A stretch of 64,000 nucleotides of DNA, taken from positions 1-64,000 of the forward strand of contig NZ_RCZP01000026.1 of the NCBI RefSeq assembly GCF_006438825.1, written 5' to 3'. Shown in pieces: positions 7,601-14,697 of this stretch. The notes beneath the pieces are model-generated. The model was not told the DNA's origin and searched no databases. It was given only the letters and a program-made list of their open reading frames with translations. A program made the translations under genes and the position numbers. This DNA is from Muricoccus nepalensis (GTDB taxonomy: Bacteria; Pseudomonadota; Alphaproteobacteria; Acetobacterales; Acetobacteraceae). Positions within the stretch are counted from its first letter, which is position 1. Each line of letters opens with the position of its first letter.

Positions 7601-9060
7601 TGTTCCAGAGCGCGGCGAGCAACCTTGTGGCGGGCGACACGAACGGCACGAGCGACCTCTTCATCAAGGACCTCGCGACGGGCACGCTGACGCTGGTGAG
7701 CGGCGCCGGCGGCGTCGTGGGGAACGGCAGCAGCGACGCGCCCGTCCTCTCGGCGGACGGCACGAAGGTCGCCTTCCAGAGCTACGCGAGCAACCTCGCG
7801 GCGGGCGACGACAACGGCACGGCCGATCTCTTCGTGAAGGACCTCGCGACGGGGGTTGTGACGCTGGTCAGCGGCGCGGGCGGCGTGGTGGGGGATGGCT
7901 ACAGCTATGGCGCGGTCCTCTCGGCCGACGGCACGAAGGTCGCCTTCCAGAGCTACGCGAGCAACCTCGTGGCGGGGGACGACAACGGCACGGTTGACGT
8001 CTTCATGAAGGACCTTGCGACCGGCGCGATCACGCTGGTGAGCGGCGTGGGCGGCGCGGTGGCGGAGGGCTACAGCCACAGCGCCGCCATCTCCGCCGAC
8101 GGCACGACGGTCGCGTTCCAGAGCTCGGCGGGCAACCTCGTGGCGGGCGACACCAACGGCGCGGTCGACGTCTTCGTGAAGGACCTCGCCACGGGCGCGA
8201 TCACGCTGGTCAGCGACGCGGGTGGGGTGCTCGGGAACGACTACAGCCAGTTCCCGCTTCTCTCGGCGGACGGCACGAAGGTCGTGTTCCAGAGCTACGC
8301 CAGCAACCTCGCGGCGGGCGACACCAACGGCACGGACGACATCTTCGTCAAGGACCTCCTGACGGGCACCCTGACGCTGGTGAGCGGCGCGGACGGCGTC
8401 GTGGGGAACAGCTACAGCTTCGGCGCGGTCCTCTCGGCCAATGGCACGAAGGTCGCCTTCGAGAGCTACGCGAGCAACCTCGTCGCGGGCGACGACAACG
8501 GCACGGTCGACGTCTTCGTCAAGGACCTCGCGACGGGCGCGATCACGCTGGTGAGCGGCGCGGGCGGCGCGGCGGGCAACGGGACCAGCGCCGGCCCCGC
8601 GCTCTCGGCGGACGGCACGAGGGTCGCGTTCCACAGCGACGCCACCAACCTCGTGGCGGCCGACGGCAACGGCGCCGCCGACGTCTTCGTCCGCGGCCTC
8701 GGCGTCGGCGGCGTGAGCCTGGCCGGCACGGGCGGTGCCGACGTGCTGGTGGGCACGGCGGGCGCGGACGTGCTGTCGGGCGGCGCCGGGGCGGACGCGC
8801 TGCGCGGCGGGGCCGGGGCCGACGCCTTCGTCTTCGCCCCCGGCCACGGCGCCGACCGCGTGGAGGACTTCCGCCACGCCGAGGGCGACGTGCTGCGCCT
8901 GGTCGGCTTCGGCACGGGCCTCGACAGCCTCGCCGAGGTGCTCGCGGCCGCCGTCCAGTCGGGCGCGGACACGGTCATCGCCACCGGGGCGGGCGGCGCC
9001 ATCACCCTCGCGGGCGTCGAGAAGGCGGGGCTCGTCGCCTCGGACTTCCTCTTCGCCTGA
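4687..9060 (+). CDS. giant RTX/VCBS/beta-propeller-like secreted protein
   Basis: 1457 aa, preceded by an AT-rich promoter-like block (about 4605-4690) and an AGGACGA ribosome binding site. Domains in order: residues about 38-490, some 45 RTX-like nonapeptides; about 575-790, two cadherin-like/VCBS units (NDEATIAGDATGRV, ending NGANDAP); about 790-880, a PKD-like unit (VDWGDGSPAQTW); about 902-1343, eight PD40/TolB-like repeats of 57 residues; about 1346-1385, classical RTX repeats (LSGGAGADA); then a C-terminal tail ending ASDFLFA, a typical type I secretion signal. It is therefore a calcium-folded exported protein, perhaps an adhesin or matrix component. No catalytic residues are recognised, and no dedicated type I secretion genes are in the window. 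Confidence 0.9.
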   Translation: MPPAIRPILSGTADAEALQAMPLVEPGNAGTDLYGLGGNDTLYGSASAERLDGGEGNDVLFGGTGENTLVGAEGADTIYGEADADLVYGDGTDGSGGGDDTVFAGEGDNTVEAGGGANLVYAGAGADRITAGDGNDAIFAGEGDNTVFAGGGNNAVYAGAGNDLVTAGDGDDTIILGDGDNTVLAGGGRNTVYTGAGADSITAGSGDDTIGAGEGDNTVDAGAGNNTVIGGAGADGITTGGGDDTVYAGEGVNTIRTGGGNDTIVSGESGDLIEAGGGNNTVYAGGGSDRITAGDGDDVVVAGEGDNTVLVGGGRNTVYAGAGADVITAGEGDDVVVAGEGDNVVSLGGGANTLYAGGGNDRVTTGDGDDTVFLGEGDNAATLGEGNNTVYAGSGADTVLTGGGNDIVAVGDGANVIDAGDGANLVFAGAGDDRITTGAGNDTIVGGEGSNVILAGAGDDTVYTGAGNDTIDLGGGANLADAGAGDDLVTVTLAAAGSQVFGGAGTDTLRLAMTGAEWLSAANQAELARLDAALASPEARGGQSVISALWGLTVQGFEALSVSVDGRVVPAGGWPVEIAPVVAVEDAATLAEDEDAEGSFVLNDTVPDGPASVTLLSAPARGALEATAEGGWRYAPGGDYDFLRAGETATETVAYRVTNAGGAHGDAVLTLTILGRNDEATIAGDATGRVTEDGADLTAAGTLLVTDADAGEAAFQAVAPAALAGRYGNFTFDEATGAWSYAVDNRLAATQALREGQSVTETLTVASLDGAASKGIVVTVNGANDAPALTGVTAAAAAMAEGTSRVTFLIEGKDADSALVSASVDWGDGSPAQTWLLAGDGAGGFARSVTHDFAAGGATVSVVLSDGTLTSAASGLSVLVGQPQPAFATPVLASGAAGAAGDGPSVAPSLSGDGTKVAFESAASNLVAGDANGVSDIFVKDLSTGAVTLVSGVEANGASHGPVLSADGTKVVFQSAASNLVAGDTNGTSDLFIKDLATGTLTLVSGAGGVVGNGSSDAPVLSADGTKVAFQSYASNLAAGDDNGTADLFVKDLATGVVTLVSGAGGVVGDGYSYGAVLSADGTKVAFQSYASNLVAGDDNGTVDVFMKDLATGAITLVSGVGGAVAEGYSHSAAISADGTTVAFQSSAGNLVAGDTNGAVDVFVKDLATGAITLVSDAGGVLGNDYSQFPLLSADGTKVVFQSYASNLAAGDTNGTDDIFVKDLLTGTLTLVSGADGVVGNSYSFGAVLSANGTKVAFESYASNLVAGDDNGTVDVFVKDLATGAITLVSGAGGAAGNGTSAGPALSADGTRVAFHSDATNLVAADGNGAADVFVRGLGVGGVSLAGTGGADVLVGTAGADVLSGGAGADALRGGAGADAFVFAPGHGADRVEDFRHAEGDVLRLVGFGTGLDSLAEVLAAAVQSGADTVIATGAGGAITLAGVEKAGLVASDFLFA
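4798..6160 (+). repeat. RTX nonapeptide array with a 108-bp (36-residue) superperiod
   Basis: A continuous run of 27-bp units. In the middle, units follow a fixed four-step order: AGEGDNTVx, AGGGxNTVY, AGAGADxIT, AGDGDDTVx. The real period is therefore 108 bp. Many units replace the canonical Asp with Asn (GDNTV, GNNTV). The order breaks down at both ends of the array. Confidence 0.85.
7390..8718 (+). repeat. eight tandem 171-bp repeats encoding PD40/TolB-like blades
   Basis: Each 57-residue unit contains LSADGTKVAFxSxASNL, AGDxNG, VDxFVKDLATG and ITLVSG. Seven units are complete and the eighth is truncated at its end. Copies are very similar at both protein and DNA level, indicating recent tandem duplication. 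Eight blades would suit one or two beta-propellers. Confidence 0.85.
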
Positions 9061-9066
9061 GCCTCC

Positions 9067-9094
9067 CGCGCGCCCGGCACCCGCCGGGCGCGCG
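9067..9094. terminator. GC-rich hairpin between convergent genes
   Basis: 12-bp perfect arms (CGCGCGCCCGGC and its complement) with a 4-nt ACCC loop, placed in the 36-nt gap between the stops of the giant RTX gene and the asparaginase gene. It can serve both strands. There is no clear U-tract. Confidence 0.65.
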
Positions 9095-9096
9095 CC

Positions 9097-10092
9097 CTAG
9101 GCCAGCGGCAGCGCCACGACCTCGCCCACCACGCGGTTGTTGCTGTCCAGCACCGGCGCCTCCACCGCCCGGGCCAGCTCGGCCGCGCGGTCCGCGGGCA
9201 GGAGGCCGAGCCGTCCGAGAACCGTCGCGAAGAGCGCCATCTTCCCACGCGTCGCGCCGTCCGCGATCTTGACCGCGATGCCGAGGCCGCGCTCGGGCAC
9301 GAAGCCGAGCACGAAGCCCTCCGCCCCCTCCTTCAGCACCACGCGGCCCTCGGTCGCGGCGACGACCTGCTCGGTCGGCCGGCCGCGGCCCGAGAGGTGG
9401 CCGGGGTGCTCGCGCATGGCTTCCAGGATGCGCCGCACCGCGGCCTCGCGCCGGGCGTCGGGCAGGGCGAGGGCGGCGTAGCGGGCGGCGGCCTGGGCGG
9501 CCTCGGCGAGGGTCATGGCCAGGGCGGGCAGGCCGCAGCCATCCGTGCCGCGGGGCAGGGCCGAGGCCTCGCGCCCGATGAGGTCCGACAGGGCGGCCAT
9601 CCAGTGGCGCTGCGCCGGGTGGTCCGGGCTCTCGTAGCCCTCCGGCCGGCCGAAGGCGGCGGCGGCGGCGAGGAAGCCGCAATGCTTGCCCGAGCAGTTG
9701 TGGAAGGCCCGCCGCTTGCCCCCCGCGCGGGCGGCGTCGACGAGGTCGCCCTCGCCCATCGGGAAGGCGGGGCCGCAGACCAGCGCCGATTCCGGCCGGC
9801 CGAGCCGGGCGAGCCAGCCCTCGACCATGGCGACCTGGAAGGGCTCCGCCCGGTGGGAGGCGCAGGCGAGGGCGAGGTGGGCGGAATCCAGCCCCTCCGC
9901 CGCCCCGCTCTCCACGAGGGAGAGGGCCTGGAAGGGCTTCAGCGAGGAGCGGGGGAAGGTGAGCAGACCCGGGTCTCCCCAGGCGTGGAGGACCCGCCCT
10001 CCGGCGTCGGCCACCACGGCCACGCCGCGGTGGACGCTCTCGACCGTGCCGCCGCGGCGGACCTCAATCAGGGGGGAGGGGGCGTCGGTCAT
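9097..10092 (-). CDS. type II (Rhizobium AnsA-like) L-asparaginase
   Basis: 331 aa, full length for the Asparaginase_II family (PF06089), which hydrolyses asparagine to aspartate and ammonia and is unrelated to the E. coli enzymes. Visible family motifs: RSSLKPFQAL near residue 50, LALACASHRAEPFQV near 75, NCSGKHCGFL near 135 with two cysteines, and RGTDGCGLPALAM near 180. No signal peptide, so cytoplasmic. The ATG overlaps the stop of the upstream glycosyltransferase gene (ATGA), so it is the last gene of the acyltransferase-glycosyltransferase-asparaginase run. Asparagine synthase lies about 13 kb away on the other strand. Confidence 0.88.
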   Translation of the reverse strand: MTDAPSPLIEVRRGGTVESVHRGVAVVADAGGRVLHAWGDPGLLTFPRSSLKPFQALSLVESGAAEGLDSAHLALACASHRAEPFQVAMVEGWLARLGRPESALVCGPAFPMGEGDLVDAARAGGKRRAFHNCSGKHCGFLAAAAAFGRPEGYESPDHPAQRHWMAALSDLIGREASALPRGTDGCGLPALAMTLAEAAQAAARYAALALPDARREAAVRRILEAMREHPGHLSGRGRPTEQVVAATEGRVVLKEGAEGFVLGFVPERGLGIAVKIADGATRGKMALFATVLGRLGLLPADRAAELARAVEAPVLDSNNRVVGEVVALPLA

Positions 10093-10847
10093 GGTCGGCC
10101 TCGTCGCAGGAGAAGCGCCGGCAGGCGCAGGATGAAGCCGATCATCAGCCGGGTGTGCATGCCGGTGAGCAGCAGGTTGTCGCGCCCGTAGCGGAAGTGG
10201 GAGACCCCGCCCTCGGCGCGGTCGAGGTAGCGCACCTCGGCGGGGATGTTGAGGGCGGGCAGGCCGGCCCAGGCGAGCCGCACCACGGCCTCCGCGTCAA
10301 AGTCGTAGCGGCGCATCCAGCGGCTGCGGCGCATGACGGCGAGGAGCGGCGCGATGGGGTAGACGCGGAAGCCGAAGAGGCTGTCCCCGATCGGCTCGCC
10401 GCCCCGGGTGGACCAGAGCGTCTCGAGCCCCGCCCACCAGTTGGAGACGCGCCGGCCGCGCACGCGCAGCGCCGGCGCCTCGGGCCCGAAGACGGGGGTG
10501 CCGAGGACCATGGCCCGGGGATGCGCGTGGGAGGCGGCCATGAAGTCGGCGATGCGCCCGGCCGGGTGCTGGCCGTCGGCGTCCATGGTCAGGGCGTGGG
10601 TGAAGCCCTCGCGGGCGGCGGCCTCCAGCGCCTCGTGCAGGGCCGCGCCCTTGCCGCCGTTCACGGGGCGCTCGATCAGCCGGAAGCCGGGGTCCTCGAT
10701 GGCGCGCAGCGGCGCGGCCGAGCCGTCGGTGCTGCCGTCCACCACCACCCAGACGGTCGGCCAGGCGGCGCGGGCGCCGGCCACCGTCTCGGCCAGGCGC
10801 GGCCCGGTGTCGTAGCTCGGGATGATGACGAGGTGGGTGCGGCTCAA
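10089..10847 (-). CDS. family 2 glycosyltransferase
   Basis: About 252 aa. The first in-frame start that does not run into the upstream gene is a TTG at 10847 whose last two bases form part of the TGA stop of the acyltransferase gene, giving tight translational coupling. The protein begins directly with the GT2 fold: HLVIIPSYDTG, WVVVDGSTDGS, GKGAALHEA near residue 65, TMDADGQHP (the DxD nucleotide-sugar/metal motif) near 85, and a basic hydrophobic C-terminus (MIGFILRLPALLLRR) that may bind membrane. With an acyltransferase directly upstream it may build a glycolipid. Donor and acceptor are unknown. Confidence 0.82.
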   Translation of the reverse strand: MSRTHLVIIPSYDTGPRLAETVAGARAAWPTVWVVVDGSTDGSAAPLRAIEDPGFRLIERPVNGGKGAALHEALEAAAREGFTHALTMDADGQHPAGRIADFMAASHAHPRAMVLGTPVFGPEAPALRVRGRRVSNWWAGLETLWSTRGGEPIGDSLFGFRVYPIAPLLAVMRRSRWMRRYDFDAEAVVRLAWAGLPALNIPAEVRYLDRAEGGVSHFRYGRDNLLLTGMHTRLMIGFILRLPALLLRRGRP

Positions 10848-11650
10848 CGCGTCGTGGTCCCGAGGGCGGCGGCGTGGCGCTCGCGCAGGGCCTCCGCGAA
10901 ACCCGCGGCGGGCCCGCCCACCGCGACGCGCTCGCCGAGGCGGGCGCGGTAGCGGAGGGGGAAGGCCGGCTGCCGCCAGATCGGCCACCCCTTGCCGAGG
11001 TAGCGGCTGTTGCTCTCGATGAGAACCGTCTGCACCGGCGCCCCGGCGCGGCGGGCGATGAGGGCGAAGCCGGGGTGGAAGGGGCCGAGCGACCCGTCCG
11101 GCGAGCGCGTGCCCTCGGGGAAGACGAGGAGGTTGGCCCCCGCGCGCAGCGCCTCCGTCGCGCCCGCGATGACGTGGCGGGGGTCGCGGTTGGGGATGTA
11201 GCCGGCCAGCCGCCCGCCGCCGAGGGCGGGGTTCCGCTCCAGCCCCGCCTTCATGATGCAGACCGTGTCCGGCAGGCGCGAGACGACGAGCATGACGTCG
11301 AGCATGGCGAGGTGGTTGGGCGCGACCACGAGCCCGCGCGCCCCCCGCAGCGGCTCGATCCCCGCGAGGTCGAGCTCCACCAGGCCGAGGCGCTCCATGA
11401 GGCGGAGAAGGCCGCCGAAGCCCGCCGTGATGACCCGCCGGCCGAGCGGGCGCCCGAGGCGGGGCGGCAGGAGGAAGGAGAGGGGGTAGGCGACCAGCCC
11501 CCAGCCGAGGAAGCCGCCGCCGAGGATGGCGAGCATCGCGTAGAAGGCGAGGCCGTCGCGCAGGCCGCGCGCGCGCTCGGGGGGCGCCAGGGGTGGCGGG
11601 CGCGGGGAGGCCGTCGCCGCCGGGGCGGGATGGGGTGGCGGCGCTGGCAA
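10844..11650 (-). CDS. 1-acyl-sn-glycerol-3-phosphate acyltransferase-like protein
   Basis: 268 aa from a TTG at 11650, chosen because an AGGGGGA Shine-Dalgarno lies 6-7 nt upstream; no ATG or GTG start gives a reasonable protein. A hydrophobic segment (FYAMLAILGGGFLGWGLVAYPL) begins near residue 35. LPLAT catalytic motifs follow: NHLAMLD (NHx4D) and FPEGTRSPDG, the acyl-acceptor/glycerophosphate block. It transfers an acyl group at the membrane. LPLAT-GT2 pairs also occur in aryl polyene and glycolipid pathways, so the acceptor need not be lysophosphatidate. Confidence 0.82.
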   Translation of the reverse strand: MPAPPPHPAPAATASPRPPPLAPPERARGLRDGLAFYAMLAILGGGFLGWGLVAYPLSFLLPPRLGRPLGRRVITAGFGGLLRLMERLGLVELDLAGIEPLRGARGLVVAPNHLAMLDVMLVVSRLPDTVCIMKAGLERNPALGGGRLAGYIPNRDPRHVIAGATEALRAGANLLVFPEGTRSPDGSLGPFHPGFALIARRAGAPVQTVLIESNSRYLGKGWPIWRQPAFPLRYRARLGERVAVGGPAAGFAEALRERHAAALGTTTR

Positions 11651-11741
11651 TCGGTTCCCCCTGGTTGCGCTCCCGCGGCGGGGGAGCCGCCCGGCCCCCG
11701 CCCCGTTGCGCGGGAGGATACACGGGGAGGGCGCGCGCGCC

Positions 11742-12728
11742 CTACCCCTCCAGCGCGAGGACCGCGAAGGTCGCGAGCCAGTGCTCCCCCATGTAGTGGC
11801 CGGCGACATGGGGCAGGCCGGCCGCGAGGTGGTCCTCGGCCGCGGCGAGCAGGACGGGGCGGCGGGCGTCGCCCTCCGGCAGGGCGGCCGCGAGGCGGCG
11901 CCAGCACCAGGCGCGGGAGAGGTTGAGGCCGTCCAGGTGGGCGATCTTGCCGTCGGTGCGGTCCGAGACGGCGGCGGGCGCGAAGAGGGCGGCGGGCTCC
12001 CGCTCGGCCAGGCCGGGCAGGAAGGCGTCGAACCAGGGCAGGAACTCGCCCCGGGGAAGGAGGCGAGCCATCAGCGCCGCCTCGACGAGGGTGGGGGAGA
12101 GGAAGTCGTCCCCACCGGGCTCGCCCCAGGCCGGGCAGGCCCGGTCGGCGCCGTAGAGGCGGCGGGCGAAGGGCGCGATCTCCTCCCCCATCCGGCCGGC
12201 GGCGAGGAGGAGGGCGAAGGCGGTGTTGCCATGGCTTCCCGTTCGGACGGGGTAGGTGGCGAGCGGCAGGAAGCCCCGCAGGCGGGCCGCGAAGGCCTCG
12301 GCCAGGGGCTCCAGCCGGGCGGACCAGGGCTCCCCGGCGTGATGCGCCAGCTCCTCCGCGAGGGCGAGCAGCCAGCCCCAGCCATAGGGCCGCTCGAAGC
12401 CGCGCGCGGAGGGGCGGGCGAGGTAGGCGACCTCCGCCGCCACGGCCCCCTCCTTCAGGCGGCGGTGGAACAGGGCGCGGATCGCCGGCGCCGGCTCCAT
12501 GGCGGGGAAGCGGCGGAGAAGGCGGGCCAGCGTCCAGTGGGCGTGGACGCAGGAGTGCCAGTCGTAGCTGCCGAAGAAGACCGGGTGCTGGGCGGAGGGC
12601 GCGAGGAGGTCCCCCGGGCCGGCGAGGACATGGTCGGGCTTGTGGGGGTACTCGCGCTCCACATGGCCGAGGGCAAGGGCGGCCAGGCGGGCGGCGAGGG
12701 GCTCGGTGAGGCGGGGTCCGGGGAGCAT
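11742..12728 (-). CDS. DUF2891 domain-containing protein
   Basis: 328 aa from the ATG at 12728. The open frame continues upstream over the divergent YqaA-type gene but is not coding there. Motifs of the DUF2891 family: EYPHKPDHV near residue 25, HPVFFGSYDWHSCVHAHW near 48, YGWGWLLALAEEL near 118, TGSHGNTAFA near 165, FLSPTLVEA near 215 and HLDGLNLSRAWCW near 270. It is all-alpha-like and rich in His/Trp, resembling alpha/alpha-toroid glycoside-processing proteins. The function is not established. It is co-directional with the acyltransferase gene, 91 nt upstream of that gene's chosen start. Confidence 0.85.
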   Translation of the reverse strand: MLPGPRLTEPLAARLAALALGHVEREYPHKPDHVLAGPGDLLAPSAQHPVFFGSYDWHSCVHAHWTLARLLRRFPAMEPAPAIRALFHRRLKEGAVAAEVAYLARPSARGFERPYGWGWLLALAEELAHHAGEPWSARLEPLAEAFAARLRGFLPLATYPVRTGSHGNTAFALLLAAGRMGEEIAPFARRLYGADRACPAWGEPGGDDFLSPTLVEAALMARLLPRGEFLPWFDAFLPGLAEREPAALFAPAAVSDRTDGKIAHLDGLNLSRAWCWRRLAAALPEGDARRPVLLAAAEDHLAAGLPHVAGHYMGEHWLATFAVLALEG

Positions 12729-12854
12729 GCGGCGGGGCCTCGCGGGCAGGGACCCCCACCCATCGCCCCGGCGCGGCGCGGCGGCAAGCCGGCGCGGCCC
12801 TCGTTCCGCCCGCGCGGGCCCCGCCGGCCCTTGCCGCCCGCGCCCCCGCGTGGG

Positions 12855-13445
12855 ATGCCCGCCCGCATGTTGCGCGCCCTGTACGACCGGATCATCGCCC
12901 TGTCCGCCCATCCGCGGGCGCCGACGCTGCTCGGCGTCGTCTCCTTCGCGGAGAGCAGCGTCTTCCCGATCCCGCCCGACGCCATGCTCGTCCCGATGTG
13001 CCTCGCGCGTCCCGAGCGCGCCTACGGCTACGCGCTCATCTGCACGGTCGCCTCCGTCCTCGGCGGGCTGCTCGGCTACGCCATCGGGGCCCTCTTCTTC
13101 GAGGCGGTGGCGCTGCCCGTCCTCTCCGCCTACGGCCACGCGGACGCGCTGGCCACCTTCACCGGCTGGTTCGAGCGCTGGGGCGCGGCAGTCATTCTCA
13201 TCAAGGGTCTGACGCCCATCCCCTACAAGATCGTCACCATCGCCTCGGGGGCGGCGCATTTCTCGCTGGTCGTCTTCTTCGTCTGCAGCGTCATCACCCG
13301 CGGCGCCCGCTTCTTCCTCCTCGCCTTCCTGCTGCGCCGCTACGGTCCGCCGGCGCGGGAGTTCATCGAGCGGCGCCTGAACCTCATCGCGGGGCTGACG
13401 GCGCTGGCGGTCATCGGCGGCTTCCTGGCGCTGCGCTTCGTCTGA
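12855..13445 (+). CDS. YqaA/DedA family membrane protein
   Basis: 196 aa from the ATG at 12855 (another in-frame ATG follows four codons later). The sequence shows the SNARE-associated/DedA domain: SFAESSVFPIPPDAMLVPM near residue 30, a Gly-rich loop GGLLGYAIGALFFE near 70, FxRWGAAVILIKGLTPIPYKIVTI near 108 with the family G-x-x-P-x-P core, and RGARFFLLAFLLRRYG near 150. Four to five membrane helices. DedA-superfamily proteins are implicated in lipid scrambling and membrane homeostasis, while the YqaA subgroup is uncharacterised. It begins the plus-strand run with the RNA methyltransferase. Confidence 0.85.
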   Translation: MPARMLRALYDRIIALSAHPRAPTLLGVVSFAESSVFPIPPDAMLVPMCLARPERAYGYALICTVASVLGGLLGYAIGALFFEAVALPVLSAYGHADALATFTGWFERWGAAVILIKGLTPIPYKIVTIASGAAHFSLVVFFVCSVITRGARFFLLAFLLRRYGPPAREFIERRLNLIAGLTALAVIGGFLALRFV

Positions 13446-13457
13446 GGCGGTTCCCTT

Positions 13458-13494
13458 CCGGCAGGTGCCCGTGGAAGGGGCTTCCCCCTGCCGG
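13458..13494 (+). terminator. hairpin after the YqaA gene
   Basis: Arms CCGGCAGG (13458-13465) and CCTGCCGG (13487-13494) enclose a second small foldback (GGAAGG/CTTCC). There is no U-tract. It sits between the YqaA stop and the methyltransferase start, so it may attenuate rather than stop transcription. Confidence 0.35.
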
Positions 13495-13533
13495 CGGAAC
13501 GCGGCGCCCGGCCCATCCCTTCCCGAAGGTGAC

Positions 13534-14649
13534 ATGACCACCACCCCCGACTTCGAGATCTTCCTCACCGCCCCGCCCGGGCTCGAGGCCGCGCTGTTCG
13601 AGGAGATCCGCGGGAAGGGCTTCAAGCGGCCGCGCGCCGTACCGGGCGGGGTCGTGCTGCTCGGCGGCTGGCCGGAGGTCTGGCGCGCCAACCTCTGGGT
13701 GCGGGGGGCCGGGCGCGTGCTCGCCCGCCTCGACAGCTTCCGCGTGACCCACCTCGCCCAGCTCGACGCCCGCGCCCGGCGGGTGCCCTGGGCGGAGGTC
13801 CTGCGGCCGGACGTGTCCTTCCGCGTGGAAGCGACCTGCAGCGCCTCCCGCATCTACCACTCCGGCGCGGCCGCCGAGCGGATCGCGACGGCCATCCGGG
13901 AGACCCTGGGCGCGCCCCATTCCCCCGAGGGCGAGGTGCTGGTGCGGGCGCGCCTCGAGAACGACGTCTGCACCCTCAGCGTCGACACCTCCGGCGAGCC
14001 GCTGCACAAGCGCGGCTACAAGGAGGCCGTCAACGCGGCGCCCATGCGCGAGACCATGGCGTCGCTCTTCCTCCTCGAGTGCGGCTACACCGGGGCGGAG
14101 CCGGTGGTGGACCCGATGTGCGGCTCCGGCACCTTCGTGATCGAGGCCGCCGAGATCGCGGCCCGGCTCAACCCCGGCCGCGCGCGCTCCTTCGCCTTCG
14201 AGCGGCTCGCCACCTTCGACGCCGAGGCCTGGGAGCGGATGCGGGCGGTGCGGAGCGCCCGCCCCCCGCCGGCCCTCTGCCACGGCAGCGACCGCGACGC
14301 GGGCGCCGTCGCGATGAGCCTGGCGAACGCCGCGCGGGCGGGCGTGACGGAGGGCACCGCCTTCCGGCGGGCCACCATCAGCGAGCTGGTCCCGCCCGAG
14401 GGGCCGCCGGGCCTCGTCATCGCCAACCCGCCCTACGGCAACCGGCTCGGCGAGAGGGAGGGGCTGCTCCCCCTCTACCAGGCGCTCGGCGGGGTGCTGG
14501 CCGGCCGCTTCGCGGGCTGGCGCGTCGGGATCGTCGCGAGCGAGCCGCGCCTGGCCGGGGCCACCCGGCTGCCCTTCCTGCCGCCGGGCGCGCCGGTGCC
14601 GCACGGGGGGCTGCGCGTGTCGCTGTACCGGACGGCGCCCCTGCCCTGA
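13534..14649 (+). CDS. THUMP-domain class I SAM-dependent RNA methyltransferase
   Basis: 371 aa from the ATG at 13534 (MTTTPDFEIF), preceded by GAAGGTGA. The N-terminal 50 residues match the ferredoxin-like start of the RlmL family (LTAPPGLEAALFEEI). A THUMP domain spans about 50-165 (SFRVEATCSASRIYHSGA, HKRGYKEA). The C-terminal Rossmann fold has DPMCGSGTF near 192 and the amino-methyltransferase motif IANPPYGNR near 297. It corresponds to the N-terminal half of E. coli RlmKL, which makes m2G2445 in 23S rRNA. The substrate here is probably rRNA guanine N2, but TrmG10-type tRNA activity cannot be excluded. Confidence 0.88.
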   Translation: MTTTPDFEIFLTAPPGLEAALFEEIRGKGFKRPRAVPGGVVLLGGWPEVWRANLWVRGAGRVLARLDSFRVTHLAQLDARARRVPWAEVLRPDVSFRVEATCSASRIYHSGAAAERIATAIRETLGAPHSPEGEVLVRARLENDVCTLSVDTSGEPLHKRGYKEAVNAAPMRETMASLFLLECGYTGAEPVVDPMCGSGTFVIEAAEIAARLNPGRARSFAFERLATFDAEAWERMRAVRSARPPPALCHGSDRDAGAVAMSLANAARAGVTEGTAFRRATISELVPPEGPPGLVIANPPYGNRLGEREGLLPLYQALGGVLAGRFAGWRVGIVASEPRLAGATRLPFLPPGAPVPHGGLRVSLYRTAPLP

Positions 14650-14697
14650 GGGGCGGCGTCGGTGGCGCTGGTCCCGCATCGCCCCCACATCGCGGCC

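Noticed and set aside
4618-8877. Open frame of 1419 codons antisense to the giant RTX gene
   Set aside because: It mirrors the Gly/Asp repeat codons of the plus-strand gene, is low-complexity Arg/Val/Asp sequence and has no start signals. High GC3 bias keeps stops out of the antisense frame.
12729-13853. N-terminal extension of the DUF2891 frame
   Set aside because: It runs antisense through the YqaA and methyltransferase genes and encodes charged low-complexity sequence. The family starts at the ATG at 12728.
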